Source of the DNA: Ollibium composti | GTDB taxonomy: Bacteria > Pseudomonadota > Alphaproteobacteria > Rhizobiales > Rhizobiaceae | Direction of reading: 5' to 3' | DNA length: 64,000 bases | Assembly (NCBI RefSeq): GCF_004801285.1 | Contig: NZ_SSNY01000001.1 | Coordinates: forward strand, 310,001 to 374,000 | Shown here: positions 24,772 to 32,395 of the stretch, one piece after another | Layout of the letters: the number at the start of each line of letters is the position of its first letter | Position numbering within the stretch: the first letter of the stretch is position 1 | The notes under the pieces: model-generated | What the model saw: only the letters and a program-made list of their open reading frames with translations | Told to the model about the DNA's origin: nothing | Database searches by the model: none | Program-made: the position numbers and the translations under genes

Positions 24772-24957
24772 GTGCGTCCTTCGAGGCTCGCTGCGCTCGC
24801 ACCTCAGGATGAGGGCCGTCGGGCGCCTTCCGGTCTCTATCTGAAACGGTGGATGCGCATCGCTGAAACTGACTGTTTCTTCGATGACGTGTCCTTCAGG
24901 TTTGCGCAAACGGTCCTCATCCTGAGGTGCGAGCGCAGCGAGCCTCGAAGGACGCAC
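24772..24957. repeat. Palindromic element (GTGCGTCCTTCGAGG family), copy 1
   Basis: The 48-nt arms are GTGCGTCCTTCGAGGCTCGC... at 24772-24819 and its reverse complement at 24910-24957, with a spacer of about 90 nt. Each arm holds a GCTGCGCTCGC / GCGAGCGCAGC type hairpin. The last base of the right arm touches the stop codon of the ABC ATPase gene. The same family lies at 39217-39345 in the lipid A cluster. Confidence 0.85.
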
Positions 24958-26756
24958 TACCCCTGTTCCTGCATCTTCCTTGCAATCGCCCGGTGAAGAT
25001 CGGGCGCGGCTTCGACGAGCGCTCGCGCGGCTTGCGATTGCGGACGGTCGAGCACCTCCTTCGTCGCGCCGCGCTCGACAATCCGGCCTTCGTGCATGAC
25101 AAGCACGTCGTCCGTGATGGCGCGGGCGACGGTGAGGTCATGGGTGATGAACAGATAGGCGACGCCCAGCCGGCCGTTCAGGTCGGCGAACAGGTCGAGG
25201 ATCTGGGCGCGGATCGACACGTCGAGCGCCGAGACGGGTTCGTCCGCTACCACCAGCTTCGGCCGCGTGATGATGGCGCGGGCGATGGACAGGCGCTGGC
25301 GCTGGCCGCCGGAGAATTCGTGCGGATATTTGTCGAGGTCGGAGGCGGACAGACCAACCTCGGTCAGCGCATGGGTCGCCATTTCGCGGCGCTCGGCGCG
25401 CGAGGGCTTCTTCTCCATGAGATGCAGCGGCTCGGTCACCAGCCGCTCGACCTTCTGGCGCGGATCGAAGGAGCCGTAGGGGTCCTGGAACACCACCTGC
25501 ATGTCGCGCCGCGCGGCTTTCAGTTCCGCTTCGCCCTTGCCGGTGACCGTCTCGCCACGAAAGCGGATTTCGCCGGAGGTCGGCCTGTCGAGGGCCAGGA
25601 TCATGCGCGCCAGCGTTGACTTGCCGCAGCCGGAACGGCCGACCAGCGCGACCGAGCGGCCGGGCGCGATGGACAGGGAGACGTCGTCGACGGCATGGAC
25701 CGGTGTATCGCGGCGGAAAAGCGAAAGCCGTCTGCCGGGATAGAGGCGGGAGACGGATTTGACGGCGAGGAGGGGGCCGTCCTTACCTTCCCCCTTGTGG
25801 GGAGGGTCGGCGAGGGCGCTTTGCGAAGCAAAGTGATCGAGACGGGGTGGGGGTGGTGAAGAAGGTTCGGTTTTTGAGGAAGGGTGGATGTCGCCTCCAC
25901 CCTCACCCCGTCTCACGATCTCCGCTGCGCTCCGATCGTTCGCCGACCCTCCCCACAAGGGGGAGGGTAAGACGCCGCGCTTCGGCACGTGCATCGAGGC
26001 CTGCGCCAGCTGCCGCGTGTAGGGATGAACCTGTTCCGACAGCACACGCGCCGTCTCGCCTTCCTCCATCACCTCGCCGTGGCGCAGGATGGTGATGCGG
26101 TCGGCCATCTCGGTGACAACAGCGAGGTCGTGCGAGATGAGCAGCAGGCCCATGCGGTTTTCCCGCACGAGGTCCTTCAGCAGCTCCAGGATCTGCTTTT
26201 GCAGCACCACGTCGAGCGCCGTGGTCGGCTCGTCGGCGATCAGCAGCTTCGGCTTCAACGCGCAGGCAATCGCGATGACGACGCGCTGGCGCTGGCCGCC
26301 GGACAGTTCGTGCGGATAGCGCGACAGCGGGAATTTTTCCGCCGGCAGGCCGACGCGATCAAGCATTTTTCGCGCGCGCTCCTCGGCCTCGGCGCGGGCG
26401 GCGCCCGTGTGCACGCGAATGCCCTCGGCGACCTGCTCGCCGATGGTTTTCACCGGGTTGAGAGCGGTCATTGGCTCCTGGAAAACCATACCGATGTCGT
26501 CGCCGCGCAAGGCGCACATCTGGTCCTCGGTGGCGGCGATGAGGTCGATGCCGTCGAAACGCACATTGCCCGAGGCCTGTGCCGCGAAGGGCAGCAGGCG
26601 CATAACGGTGAGCGCCGTCATCGACTTGCCGGAGCCGGACTCGCCGACCAGACCCATCACTTCGCCGGGCGCGATCGACAGGTCCACGCCTTTCAGGATC
26701 GGATGATCGCCGATGTTCAGCGACAGGTCGCGGATGTCGAGCAGGCTTGCCGTCAT
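24957..26756 (-). CDS. Fused dipeptide/oligopeptide ABC transporter ATP-binding protein with in-frame palindromic insert
   Basis: This 599-residue tandem ATPase combines DppD- and DppF-like halves in one chain. Half one has Walker A GESGSGKS, LSGGQRQR and LIADEPTTALD. Half two has GRSGCGKS, FSGGQRQR and VVADEPVSALD. It powers peptide import with the two permeases upstream. Residues about 262-325, between the halves, come from a 190-bp palindromic element and read as low-complexity sequence (SPLWGG..., SSPPPPRLDHF, DPPHKGEGKD). The start at 26756 overlaps the permease stop as ATGA. The linker is the least constrained part of such fused ATPases, which may explain why the insert is tolerated. 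Confidence 0.88.
   Translation of the reverse strand: MTASLLDIRDLSLNIGDHPILKGVDLSIAPGEVMGLVGESGSGKSMTALTVMRLLPFAAQASGNVRFDGIDLIAATEDQMCALRGDDIGMVFQEPMTALNPVKTIGEQVAEGIRVHTGAARAEAEERARKMLDRVGLPAEKFPLSRYPHELSGGQRQRVVIAIACALKPKLLIADEPTTALDVVLQKQILELLKDLVRENRMGLLLISHDLAVVTEMADRITILRHGEVMEEGETARVLSEQVHPYTRQLAQASMHVPKRGVLPSPLWGGSANDRSAAEIVRRGEGGGDIHPSSKTEPSSPPPPRLDHFASQSALADPPHKGEGKDGPLLAVKSVSRLYPGRRLSLFRRDTPVHAVDDVSLSIAPGRSVALVGRSGCGKSTLARMILALDRPTSGEIRFRGETVTGKGEAELKAARRDMQVVFQDPYGSFDPRQKVERLVTEPLHLMEKKPSRAERREMATHALTEVGLSASDLDKYPHEFSGGQRQRLSIARAIITRPKLVVADEPVSALDVSIRAQILDLFADLNGRLGVAYLFITHDLTVARAITDDVLVMHEGRIVERGATKEVLDRPQSQAARALVEAAPDLHRAIARKMQEQG
25782..25971. repeat. 190-bp palindromic element inserted in frame within the ABC ATPase gene
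   Basis: Arms of about 75 nt are inverted copies. The left begins CTTACCTTCCCCCTTGTGGG and the right ends CCCACAAGGGGGAGGGTAAG. Both contain a GGTCGGCGA / TCGCCGACC segment and a GACGGGGTG / CACCCCGTC segment. The spacer is about 40 nt. There are no stops in the ATPase frame across the whole element. Confidence 0.85.
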
Positions 26757-27622
26757 CGCTGCCGCCGCGCCTTGGGATCGATGATGTCGGCGATGCCGTC
26801 GCCGAGCAGGTTGAGGCCAAGCACCGTAACGACGATGGCCATGCCGGGGAAGATCGCCATCCATGGCGCGACAGCCATGCGTGTCTGCGCCTCGAACAGC
26901 ATGCGGCCCCAGCTCGGCATCGGCGGCTGGGCGCCTAGGCCGATGTAGGAGAGGCCGGCTTCGGCGAGGATACCGAGCGCGAACTGAATGGTGCCCTGTA
27001 CCATCAGGAGCGTGGCGATGTTGGGCAGGATGTGCTCCAGCGTGATCGCCGTCTGGCCTTTGCCGGCGGCGCGGGCGGCGAGGATGAACTCGCGCGGCCA
27101 GATGGAGAGCGCGCCGGCGCGGGCGACGCGCGCGAACACCGGCACGTTGAAGATGCCGATGGCGATGATGGCGTTGACGGCGCCCGGTCCGAAGATGGCG
27201 GTGATCATGATCGCCGACAACAGCGCGGGGAAGGCGAAGACGAGGTCGTTCAGCCGCATCAGCGCCTCGTCGAGAAGGCCGCCGCGCGCCGCCGCCAGGC
27301 AGCCGAGCGGCACGCCGATGCCCATGCCGATGCCGACCGCAACCAGGGCGACCGCGATGGAATTGCGGGCGCCGAGCATGATCATCGACAGGATATCGCG
27401 GCCGAAATGGTCGGTGCCGAACCAGTGCGCCCATGACGGCGCCTGCTGCTTGTCGGATATGACCAGCCTGGCGACATCGTAGGGCGTCCAGACGAAGGAC
27501 AGCAGGGCCGCGCCCGCCACGGCGAGCGCGATGAGGAGACCGACGAAGAAGGAGCGGTTGGCGAGCGCCTTGCCGATCAGGTCGGTCAGCCGTTCCTCGG
27601 GCACGTCCGTATGCAGCGTCAT
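26753..27622 (-). CDS. Dipeptide-type ABC transporter permease (DppC-like)
   Basis: This 289-residue inner membrane permease has six hydrophobic helices and the binding-protein-dependent transport signature (EFILAARAAGKGQTAITLEHILPN). It has the N-terminal cytosolic tail and first helix typical of DppC/OppC. WFGTDHFGRDILS is a further DppC mark. Start and stop overlap the neighbours by 4 bases each (ATGA), so translation of the operon is coupled. It pairs with the second permease to form the pore. Confidence 0.9.
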   Translation of the reverse strand: MTLHTDVPEERLTDLIGKALANRSFFVGLLIALAVAGAALLSFVWTPYDVARLVISDKQQAPSWAHWFGTDHFGRDILSMIMLGARNSIAVALVAVGIGMGIGVPLGCLAAARGGLLDEALMRLNDLVFAFPALLSAIMITAIFGPGAVNAIIAIGIFNVPVFARVARAGALSIWPREFILAARAAGKGQTAITLEHILPNIATLLMVQGTIQFALGILAEAGLSYIGLGAQPPMPSWGRMLFEAQTRMAVAPWMAIFPGMAIVVTVLGLNLLGDGIADIIDPKARRQR

Positions 27623-28566
27623 TCGCGGCTCCTGAGGCGCGGATCGACGACGGCATAGGAGAGATCGACGATGAGGTTGATGGCGATGACGGCGGCGACC
27701 AAAAGCATGACGACGCTTTCCACCACGATCAGGTCGCGCTGGGCGATCGCCTGGATGACCAGCCGGCCGAGCCCCGGCAGGTAGAAGACGTTCTCGATGA
27801 TGACGGTGCCGGCGAGCAGGAAGGCGAATTGCAGGCCCATGATGGTCAGCACCGGGATCAGGGCGTTGCGCAGCGCGTGCCGCCACAGCACGGCGCGGTA
27901 GGGCATGCCCTTGGCACGAGCGGTGCGGATATAGTCTTCCGACAACACTTCGAGCAGTGCCTGCCGGGTGACGCGGGCGAGGATGGCGGCCTGCGGCAGA
28001 GCGAGTGCGATCGCGGGGAGGATCAGCGATTTCAGCGCCGGCCAGATGCCGGCGCCCCAGCCGGCGAAGCCGCCGGCCGGCACCCACCGCAGCCAGACGG
28101 CGAAGCAGTAGATCAAGAGCAGCGCGAACCAGAAGTTCGGCACCGCGACGCCGACCTGGGCCGCGCCCATGGCGACGGCGTCACCGGCGTGGCCGCGGCG
28201 GCTGGCGGAATAGAGGCCGACCGGAATGGCGATGACGGTGGAAAGCGCCAGCGCGATCAGCGCCAGCGGCAGGGAGACGACGCCGCGCTCGCGCACGAGG
28301 TCGAGCACCGGCACGGAATAGGTGTAGGAACGGCCGAAATCCAGATGCAGCAGGCCGCCGGCCCAGTGCAGGTAGCGCAGGGCGAGCGGGTCGTTGAGGC
28401 CGAGTTGGCTGCGCAGCAGCTCGACCTGCTCGGCGCTGGCGTTCATGCCCAGCATCAGCCGCGCCGGATCTCCGGGCACGATCTCCAGAACGGCGAACAC
28501 CACCATAGAGGCCAGCACCAGCGTGATGGCCGCGATGACGAGGCGCTTGAGGAGATAGGCGGTCAT
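27619..28566 (-). CDS. Dipeptide-type ABC transporter permease (DppB-like)
   Basis: This 315-residue membrane permease of the DppB/OppB type starts MTAYLLKRLVIAAITLVLAS and continues with F-A-V-L-E-I-V-P-G-D-P-A-R. It carries the EAA-type loop YIRTARAKGMPYRAVLWRHALRN that contacts the ATPase. About six helices are predicted. The downstream partner permease overlaps its stop by 4 bases. A palindromic element separates it from the binding-protein gene upstream. Confidence 0.9.
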   Translation of the reverse strand: MTAYLLKRLVIAAITLVLASMVVFAVLEIVPGDPARLMLGMNASAEQVELLRSQLGLNDPLALRYLHWAGGLLHLDFGRSYTYSVPVLDLVRERGVVSLPLALIALALSTVIAIPVGLYSASRRGHAGDAVAMGAAQVGVAVPNFWFALLLIYCFAVWLRWVPAGGFAGWGAGIWPALKSLILPAIALALPQAAILARVTRQALLEVLSEDYIRTARAKGMPYRAVLWRHALRNALIPVLTIMGLQFAFLLAGTVIIENVFYLPGLGRLVIQAIAQRDLIVVESVVMLLVAAVIAINLIVDLSYAVVDPRLRSRE

Positions 28567-28580
28567 GGACGTCGCACCTT

Positions 28581-28708
28581 TCCTTCGCCCCGTTCACGGG
28601 GAGAAGGTGGCCCGAAGGGCCGGATGAGGGGCAGAGCTGTGTTTTGCAAGATCTGGCGCCGCCCCTCATCTGCCTGCCGGCATCTTCTCCCCGTAAACGA
28701 GGAGAAGA
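28581..28708. repeat. Palindromic element between binding-protein and permease genes
   Basis: The left arm (28581-28632) has TCGCCCCGTTCACGGGGAG, GGTGGCCC and GGATGAGGGGC. The right arm (28661-28708) mirrors it with GCCCCTCATC, GCCGGCATC and TCTCCCCGTAAACGAGGAGA. The arms are about 50 nt with a 28-nt spacer. CCCCGTTCACGGGG is a nested hairpin. It lies inside the ABC operon, between the binding-protein stop and the first permease start. Confidence 0.8.
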
Positions 28709-28717
28709 AAGCACTCA

Positions 28718-30196
28718 TCAATCGTTCCACTTCACCTTGGTGATGTCGTTGGCCTGGATCGGCGCGTTTTCCCACAGGCCGGAGAGCTTGGCGTCCCAGA
28801 CGCCGACCTTGGGCAGTTCGAACAGGAAGCCGACCACGGCGTCGTCGGCGAGGATCTTCTGCGCCTGCTTCAGCAGCTCGATGCGCTTGGCCTCGTCCGA
28901 AGTGACGTCCAGTTCCTTGATGACCTCGTTGAACTTGGGGTTCTGATAGTTGAAGTAGTAGTCCGGGCGCGAATAGATGGCGATGTCGTTCGGTTCGGTG
29001 TGCGAGACGATGGTGAGGTCGTAGTCCTTCTTGGTGAAGACCTGATCCAGCCACTGCGCCCATTCGACCGGAATGATCTCGAGGTCGATGCCGACTTCGC
29101 GCAGTTCGGAAGCGATGATCTCGCCGCCGAGGCGAGCATAGGACGGCGGCGGCAGCTTCAGCGTAGCCTTGAAGCCATTTTCCAGCCCGGCTTCCTTCAA
29201 CAGTTCCTTGGCCTTGGCGACATCGTGCGGATATTCGCCGGTCAGGTCGATATAGGCCTTGCTGGCGGGCGACTGGTGCGAGCCGATCGGCACGCCGAGC
29301 CCGTTCGAGGCGCCGTCGATGATCGCCTTGCGGTCGAGCGCGTAGGAAATCGCCTGCCTCACCTTGAGCTGGTCGAAGGGCGGCTTCTTGTTGTTGATGG
29401 ACAGGAGCGTCTCGCCCTCGGTCGAGCCGACCACCACCTTGAAGCGCGGGTCGCCCTCGATCTGCGCCACGCCGTCCGGTTGGAAGAAGGGGAAGGCCTG
29501 GACGTCGCCGGAAAGCAGGGCCGGCACAGCGGCGGCCGCGTCCGGCACGATGCGGAACTCCGCCTTGTCGAGGTAGGCGGGCTGCCCCCAATAGTTGTCC
29601 GACTTCACCAGCGTGATCGAGGAGCCCTTCGCCCAGTTCTGGAACTTGAAGGGGCCGGTGCCGATCGGCTTTTCCTTGTTGGTGTCCGCCGATTCGGGCG
29701 CGACGATCACCGCATCGCCCCAGCCCAAATTGTAGAGGAAGGAGCCCTGCGGGTTCTTCAGCGTCACCTTGACGGTGGCGGGATCGACCACATCGACGCT
29801 GTCGATGGCCGCGAACAGGCCCTTCTGTGCATTGACCGAGTCCGGTGCGCGAGCGCGGTCGAGCGAGAATTTCACATCATTGGCATCGAAATCGGTGCCG
29901 TCGTGGAATTTCACGCCAGTGTGCAGCTTGAAGGTATAGACCTTTCCGTCGTCGGAAATGGTCCAGCTTTCGGCGAGGTCCGGCAGCACCTCGCCATTCG
30001 GGCCGATGCGGGTCAGCCCTTCGAAGACATTGGCGTAGAGCACTTCGTCGATTGCCGCGGCGGCACCGGCGGTCGGATCGAGATGCGGTGGTTCAAGCGG
30101 GATGCCGAGGACGAGATCGGTGCGTGCGGCCAGCGCCGCGCTTCCAGAGGCGAGCGCCAATACGGCGGCGGCGAGAACGGATTTCCACAATGTCAT
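28718..30196 (-). CDS. ABC transporter substrate-binding protein, dipeptide/oligopeptide family
   Basis: This 492-residue periplasmic binding protein of the SBP_bac_5 family has a signal peptide (MTLWKSVLAAAVLALASGSA, cleavage near ALAARTD). The family pattern EPPHLDPTAGAAAAIDEVLYANVFEGL starts the mature part. It also has DLAESWTISDDGKVYTFKLH and a C-terminal IIPVEWAQWLDQV. It captures peptides or similar ligands for the two permeases. A longer open frame continues upstream on this strand but the signal peptide fixes the start. The M20 peptidase lies 89 bases upstream and is likely in the same operon. Confidence 0.9.
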   Translation of the reverse strand: MTLWKSVLAAAVLALASGSAALAARTDLVLGIPLEPPHLDPTAGAAAAIDEVLYANVFEGLTRIGPNGEVLPDLAESWTISDDGKVYTFKLHTGVKFHDGTDFDANDVKFSLDRARAPDSVNAQKGLFAAIDSVDVVDPATVKVTLKNPQGSFLYNLGWGDAVIVAPESADTNKEKPIGTGPFKFQNWAKGSSITLVKSDNYWGQPAYLDKAEFRIVPDAAAAVPALLSGDVQAFPFFQPDGVAQIEGDPRFKVVVGSTEGETLLSINNKKPPFDQLKVRQAISYALDRKAIIDGASNGLGVPIGSHQSPASKAYIDLTGEYPHDVAKAKELLKEAGLENGFKATLKLPPPSYARLGGEIIASELREVGIDLEIIPVEWAQWLDQVFTKKDYDLTIVSHTEPNDIAIYSRPDYYFNYQNPKFNEVIKELDVTSDEAKRIELLKQAQKILADDAVVGFLFELPKVGVWDAKLSGLWENAPIQANDITKVKWND

Positions 30197-30285
30197 CGGT
30201 CTACTCCCAAAATCCCGAACCGGCGCGGATAGAAGCGTGAATTTGTGCGGGAGTAAACTGCAATGTTGCGGTGCAACCTCCGCAC

Positions 30286-31566
30286 TCAGCCGCCGCGCCC
30301 GCCACGCAGAAGCACGTCGAGGCCGACAGCCATGACCTTGGCGGATTGCACCATGTCCTCGATGCCGACCCATTCGTCCGGCCGGTGGGCGAGATCGAGG
30401 ATGCCGGGGCCGTAGGCGATACAGTCGTAGAGATGGCCGATGCGGGCGACGTGCTTCTGGTCGTAGGTGCCGGGCGAGATGACGTAATCCGGCTCGCGGT
30501 CGAAGATTTCCATGATGCCTTGCGCCACGGCCTTGACCACCGGCGCGTCGCGCTCGGTCATCGTCGGCTGCACCTCCATCAGGTCGCGGATCTGGTAGTC
30601 GAACTTCGGCCGCTCGCGTTTCAGCCGGTCGAGGATGGAGGTCACTTCGGATTTCACGTCGCCGATCTTTTCTTCCAGCAGGAAGCGGCGGTCGATGGTG
30701 AGCCGGCACCAGTCGGGAACGTTGGGAGAGGGCAGGCCGGGACGGAAGTCCTCGGTCTGGCCGCCATGGATGGAGTTGATGTTCATGGTCGAGCGCCGCG
30801 CGCCTTCCGGCACCACCGGCATCTTCGTCTGTTTGCGGTCCAGCGCGGGAAACAGTTCTTCCTCGAAGGCCGCCAGCACGGCGCCCATGTGGCGCACGGC
30901 GTTGTCGCCGAGGAAGGGCATGGAGCCGTGCGCGATCTCGCCCTTGGTCTCGATCTCCGCCCACCAGACGCCGCGATGGCCGAGGCAGATACGCTCCTTG
31001 TTGAGCGGTTCGGGGATGATGACGTGATCGACCTTCGGCTTCGAGAAATAGCCGAGCTTCGCCAGATGGGCGACGCCGCCGAAGCCGCCGGATTCCTCGT
31101 CCACCGTGCCGGAAATTTCGATGGAGCCCGGAAAGTCCGGATAAGTCGCCATGAAGGCCTCGACGGCGACGATGGAGGCGGCCAGCCCGCCTTTCATGTC
31201 GCAGGCGCCGCGGCCGTAGACCCGCCCGTCTTTGACGATGCCGGCGAAGGGATCGAGGCTCCAGCCTTCACCGGCCTCGACCACGTCGATATGCGAGTTG
31301 AAGTGCACGCACGGACCGGGCGAGCGCCCATCGAAACGGGCGACGACGTTGATGCGCGGATAGCGGTCGGTGTCGCCGGGGCTTCCTTCGCCGCGCACGT
31401 ATTCGATACCGAAGCCGCGTTTCTTCAACCGTTCGCCGACATACTCCGCGCAAGGTCGATAGGCCTCACCCGGCGGATTGACGGTCGGGAAGCGGATCAG
31501 GTCGGCGGTGAGCGCGACGAGATCGTCGGTGCGGGCGTCTATGGCGTTCAGGAGCTGGTCATGCAT
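30286..31566 (-). CDS. M20 family metallopeptidase (ArgE/DapE-like)
   Basis: This 426-residue zinc amidohydrolase has the M20 metal and catalytic set: H-F-N-S-H-I-D-V-V with the first ligand, GRGACDMKGGLAA with the bridging aspartate, a DEESGGFGG glutamate pair, and a late histidine in SPGTYDQKHV. Members remove acyl or amino-acyl groups from amino acids or cleave small peptides. Being first in a peptide transporter operon, it probably processes the imported compound. The frame is open further upstream to 31734, but the M20 domain starts at MHDQLLNAI, so 31566 is chosen. Confidence 0.88.
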   Translation of the reverse strand: MHDQLLNAIDARTDDLVALTADLIRFPTVNPPGEAYRPCAEYVGERLKKRGFGIEYVRGEGSPGDTDRYPRINVVARFDGRSPGPCVHFNSHIDVVEAGEGWSLDPFAGIVKDGRVYGRGACDMKGGLAASIVAVEAFMATYPDFPGSIEISGTVDEESGGFGGVAHLAKLGYFSKPKVDHVIIPEPLNKERICLGHRGVWWAEIETKGEIAHGSMPFLGDNAVRHMGAVLAAFEEELFPALDRKQTKMPVVPEGARRSTMNINSIHGGQTEDFRPGLPSPNVPDWCRLTIDRRFLLEEKIGDVKSEVTSILDRLKRERPKFDYQIRDLMEVQPTMTERDAPVVKAVAQGIMEIFDREPDYVISPGTYDQKHVARIGHLYDCIAYGPGILDLAHRPDEWVGIEDMVQSAKVMAVGLDVLLRGGRGG

Positions 31567-31664
31567 CGCCGGATTGAGCAGCCATTGGCGTGGTAAGGCA
31601 AGGGGGTCGTGGACGTGGTGAATTGCGCCAGGGCGCGACCGGCGTGGTATCGCTGCAACTAAGG

Positions 31665-31688
31665 AGAGAAAAAGTTCAAATTTTCTCT
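31665..31688. promoter_or_regulatory. A/T-rich 8-bp inverted repeat in a divergent intergenic region
   Basis: AGAGAAAA and TTTTCTCT flank AGTTCAAA. It lies between the divergent M20 and L,D-transpeptidase genes in a region otherwise rich in G and C. It could be an operator, but no regulator is tied to it. Confidence 0.3.
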
Positions 31689-31813
31689 TCCGGGTTGGCC
31701 AATTGGGCAAGAAGTCTGCGCTACGATCGCTCACCTGTCTTCAAAAAGGTGAAAAATACCGTGAGAATGACAAGGCAAGGGGCAATAACGGGCAACAACA
31801 GGGGTTTGGACCA

Positions 31814-32245
31814 ATGAGGATGACTGTTCTTGCAGCCGCCGCTGCCGCGGCGATACTTTTGTGCGGCTCGGTCGGGGCAAAAGCGGCGAGCCTCGTCGCC
31901 AAGGTTAATGTTGGTACGCAGACCATGACGGTGAGCCAGAACGGCCACGTCCTCTACCGCTGGAAGGTTTCCACGGCGCGCAGGGGCTACGTCACGCCGC
32001 GCGGCACCTATCGGCCGCAGCGGCTGCATCGCATGTGGTATTCGCGCAAATACGAGATGTCGCCGATGCCGTATTCGGTCTTCTACCACGGCGGCTACGC
32101 CATCCACGGCACCGGCGCGGTGAAGTCGCTCGGCCGGCCGGCCTCGCATGGCTGCGTGCGCCTGCATACGGCGAATGCGGCGACCTTCTATGCGCTGGTG
32201 AAGCAGGCCGGCATGGGCAACACGCGCATCGTCGTGACGAACTGA
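31814..32245 (+). CDS. L,D-transpeptidase (YkuD family)
   Basis: This 143-residue exported enzyme begins with a signal peptide (MRMTVLAAAAAAAILLCGSV) and has a single YkuD domain. The catalytic motif is HGTGAVKSLGRPASHGCVRL, with His98 and nucleophile Cys114. It should cross-link peptidoglycan (3-3 links) or attach proteins to it in the periplasm. The protein is short, with no binding module. The start at 31814 is chosen because it begins the signal peptide. It stands alone upstream of soeABC. Confidence 0.88.
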   Translation: MRMTVLAAAAAAAILLCGSVGAKAASLVAKVNVGTQTMTVSQNGHVLYRWKVSTARRGYVTPRGTYRPQRLHRMWYSRKYEMSPMPYSVFYHGGYAIHGTGAVKSLGRPASHGCVRLHTANAATFYALVKQAGMGNTRIVVTN

Positions 32246-32280
32246 CTGCGCAAGTTTGTCTCGACGCCTTTTTGTACAGA

Positions 32281-32329
32281 ACGGCTGTTTCGCCGTACGG
32301 CTCACGCGGAGAAGAAAATCGCCGCGTGA
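32281..32329. terminator. Tandem hairpins after the L,D-transpeptidase gene
   Basis: ACGGC-TGTTTC-GCCGT and TCACGCGG / CCGCGTGA (8-bp perfect) follow the stop codon in a row. Neither has a T-run, so termination is only a guess. Confidence 0.25.
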
Positions 32330-32395
32330 CGCCGCATAGGCGCATTTCCTTTCCGCTCACGCCCCGCTAGGACTCCCGACAAGGGAGGTCGAGCT

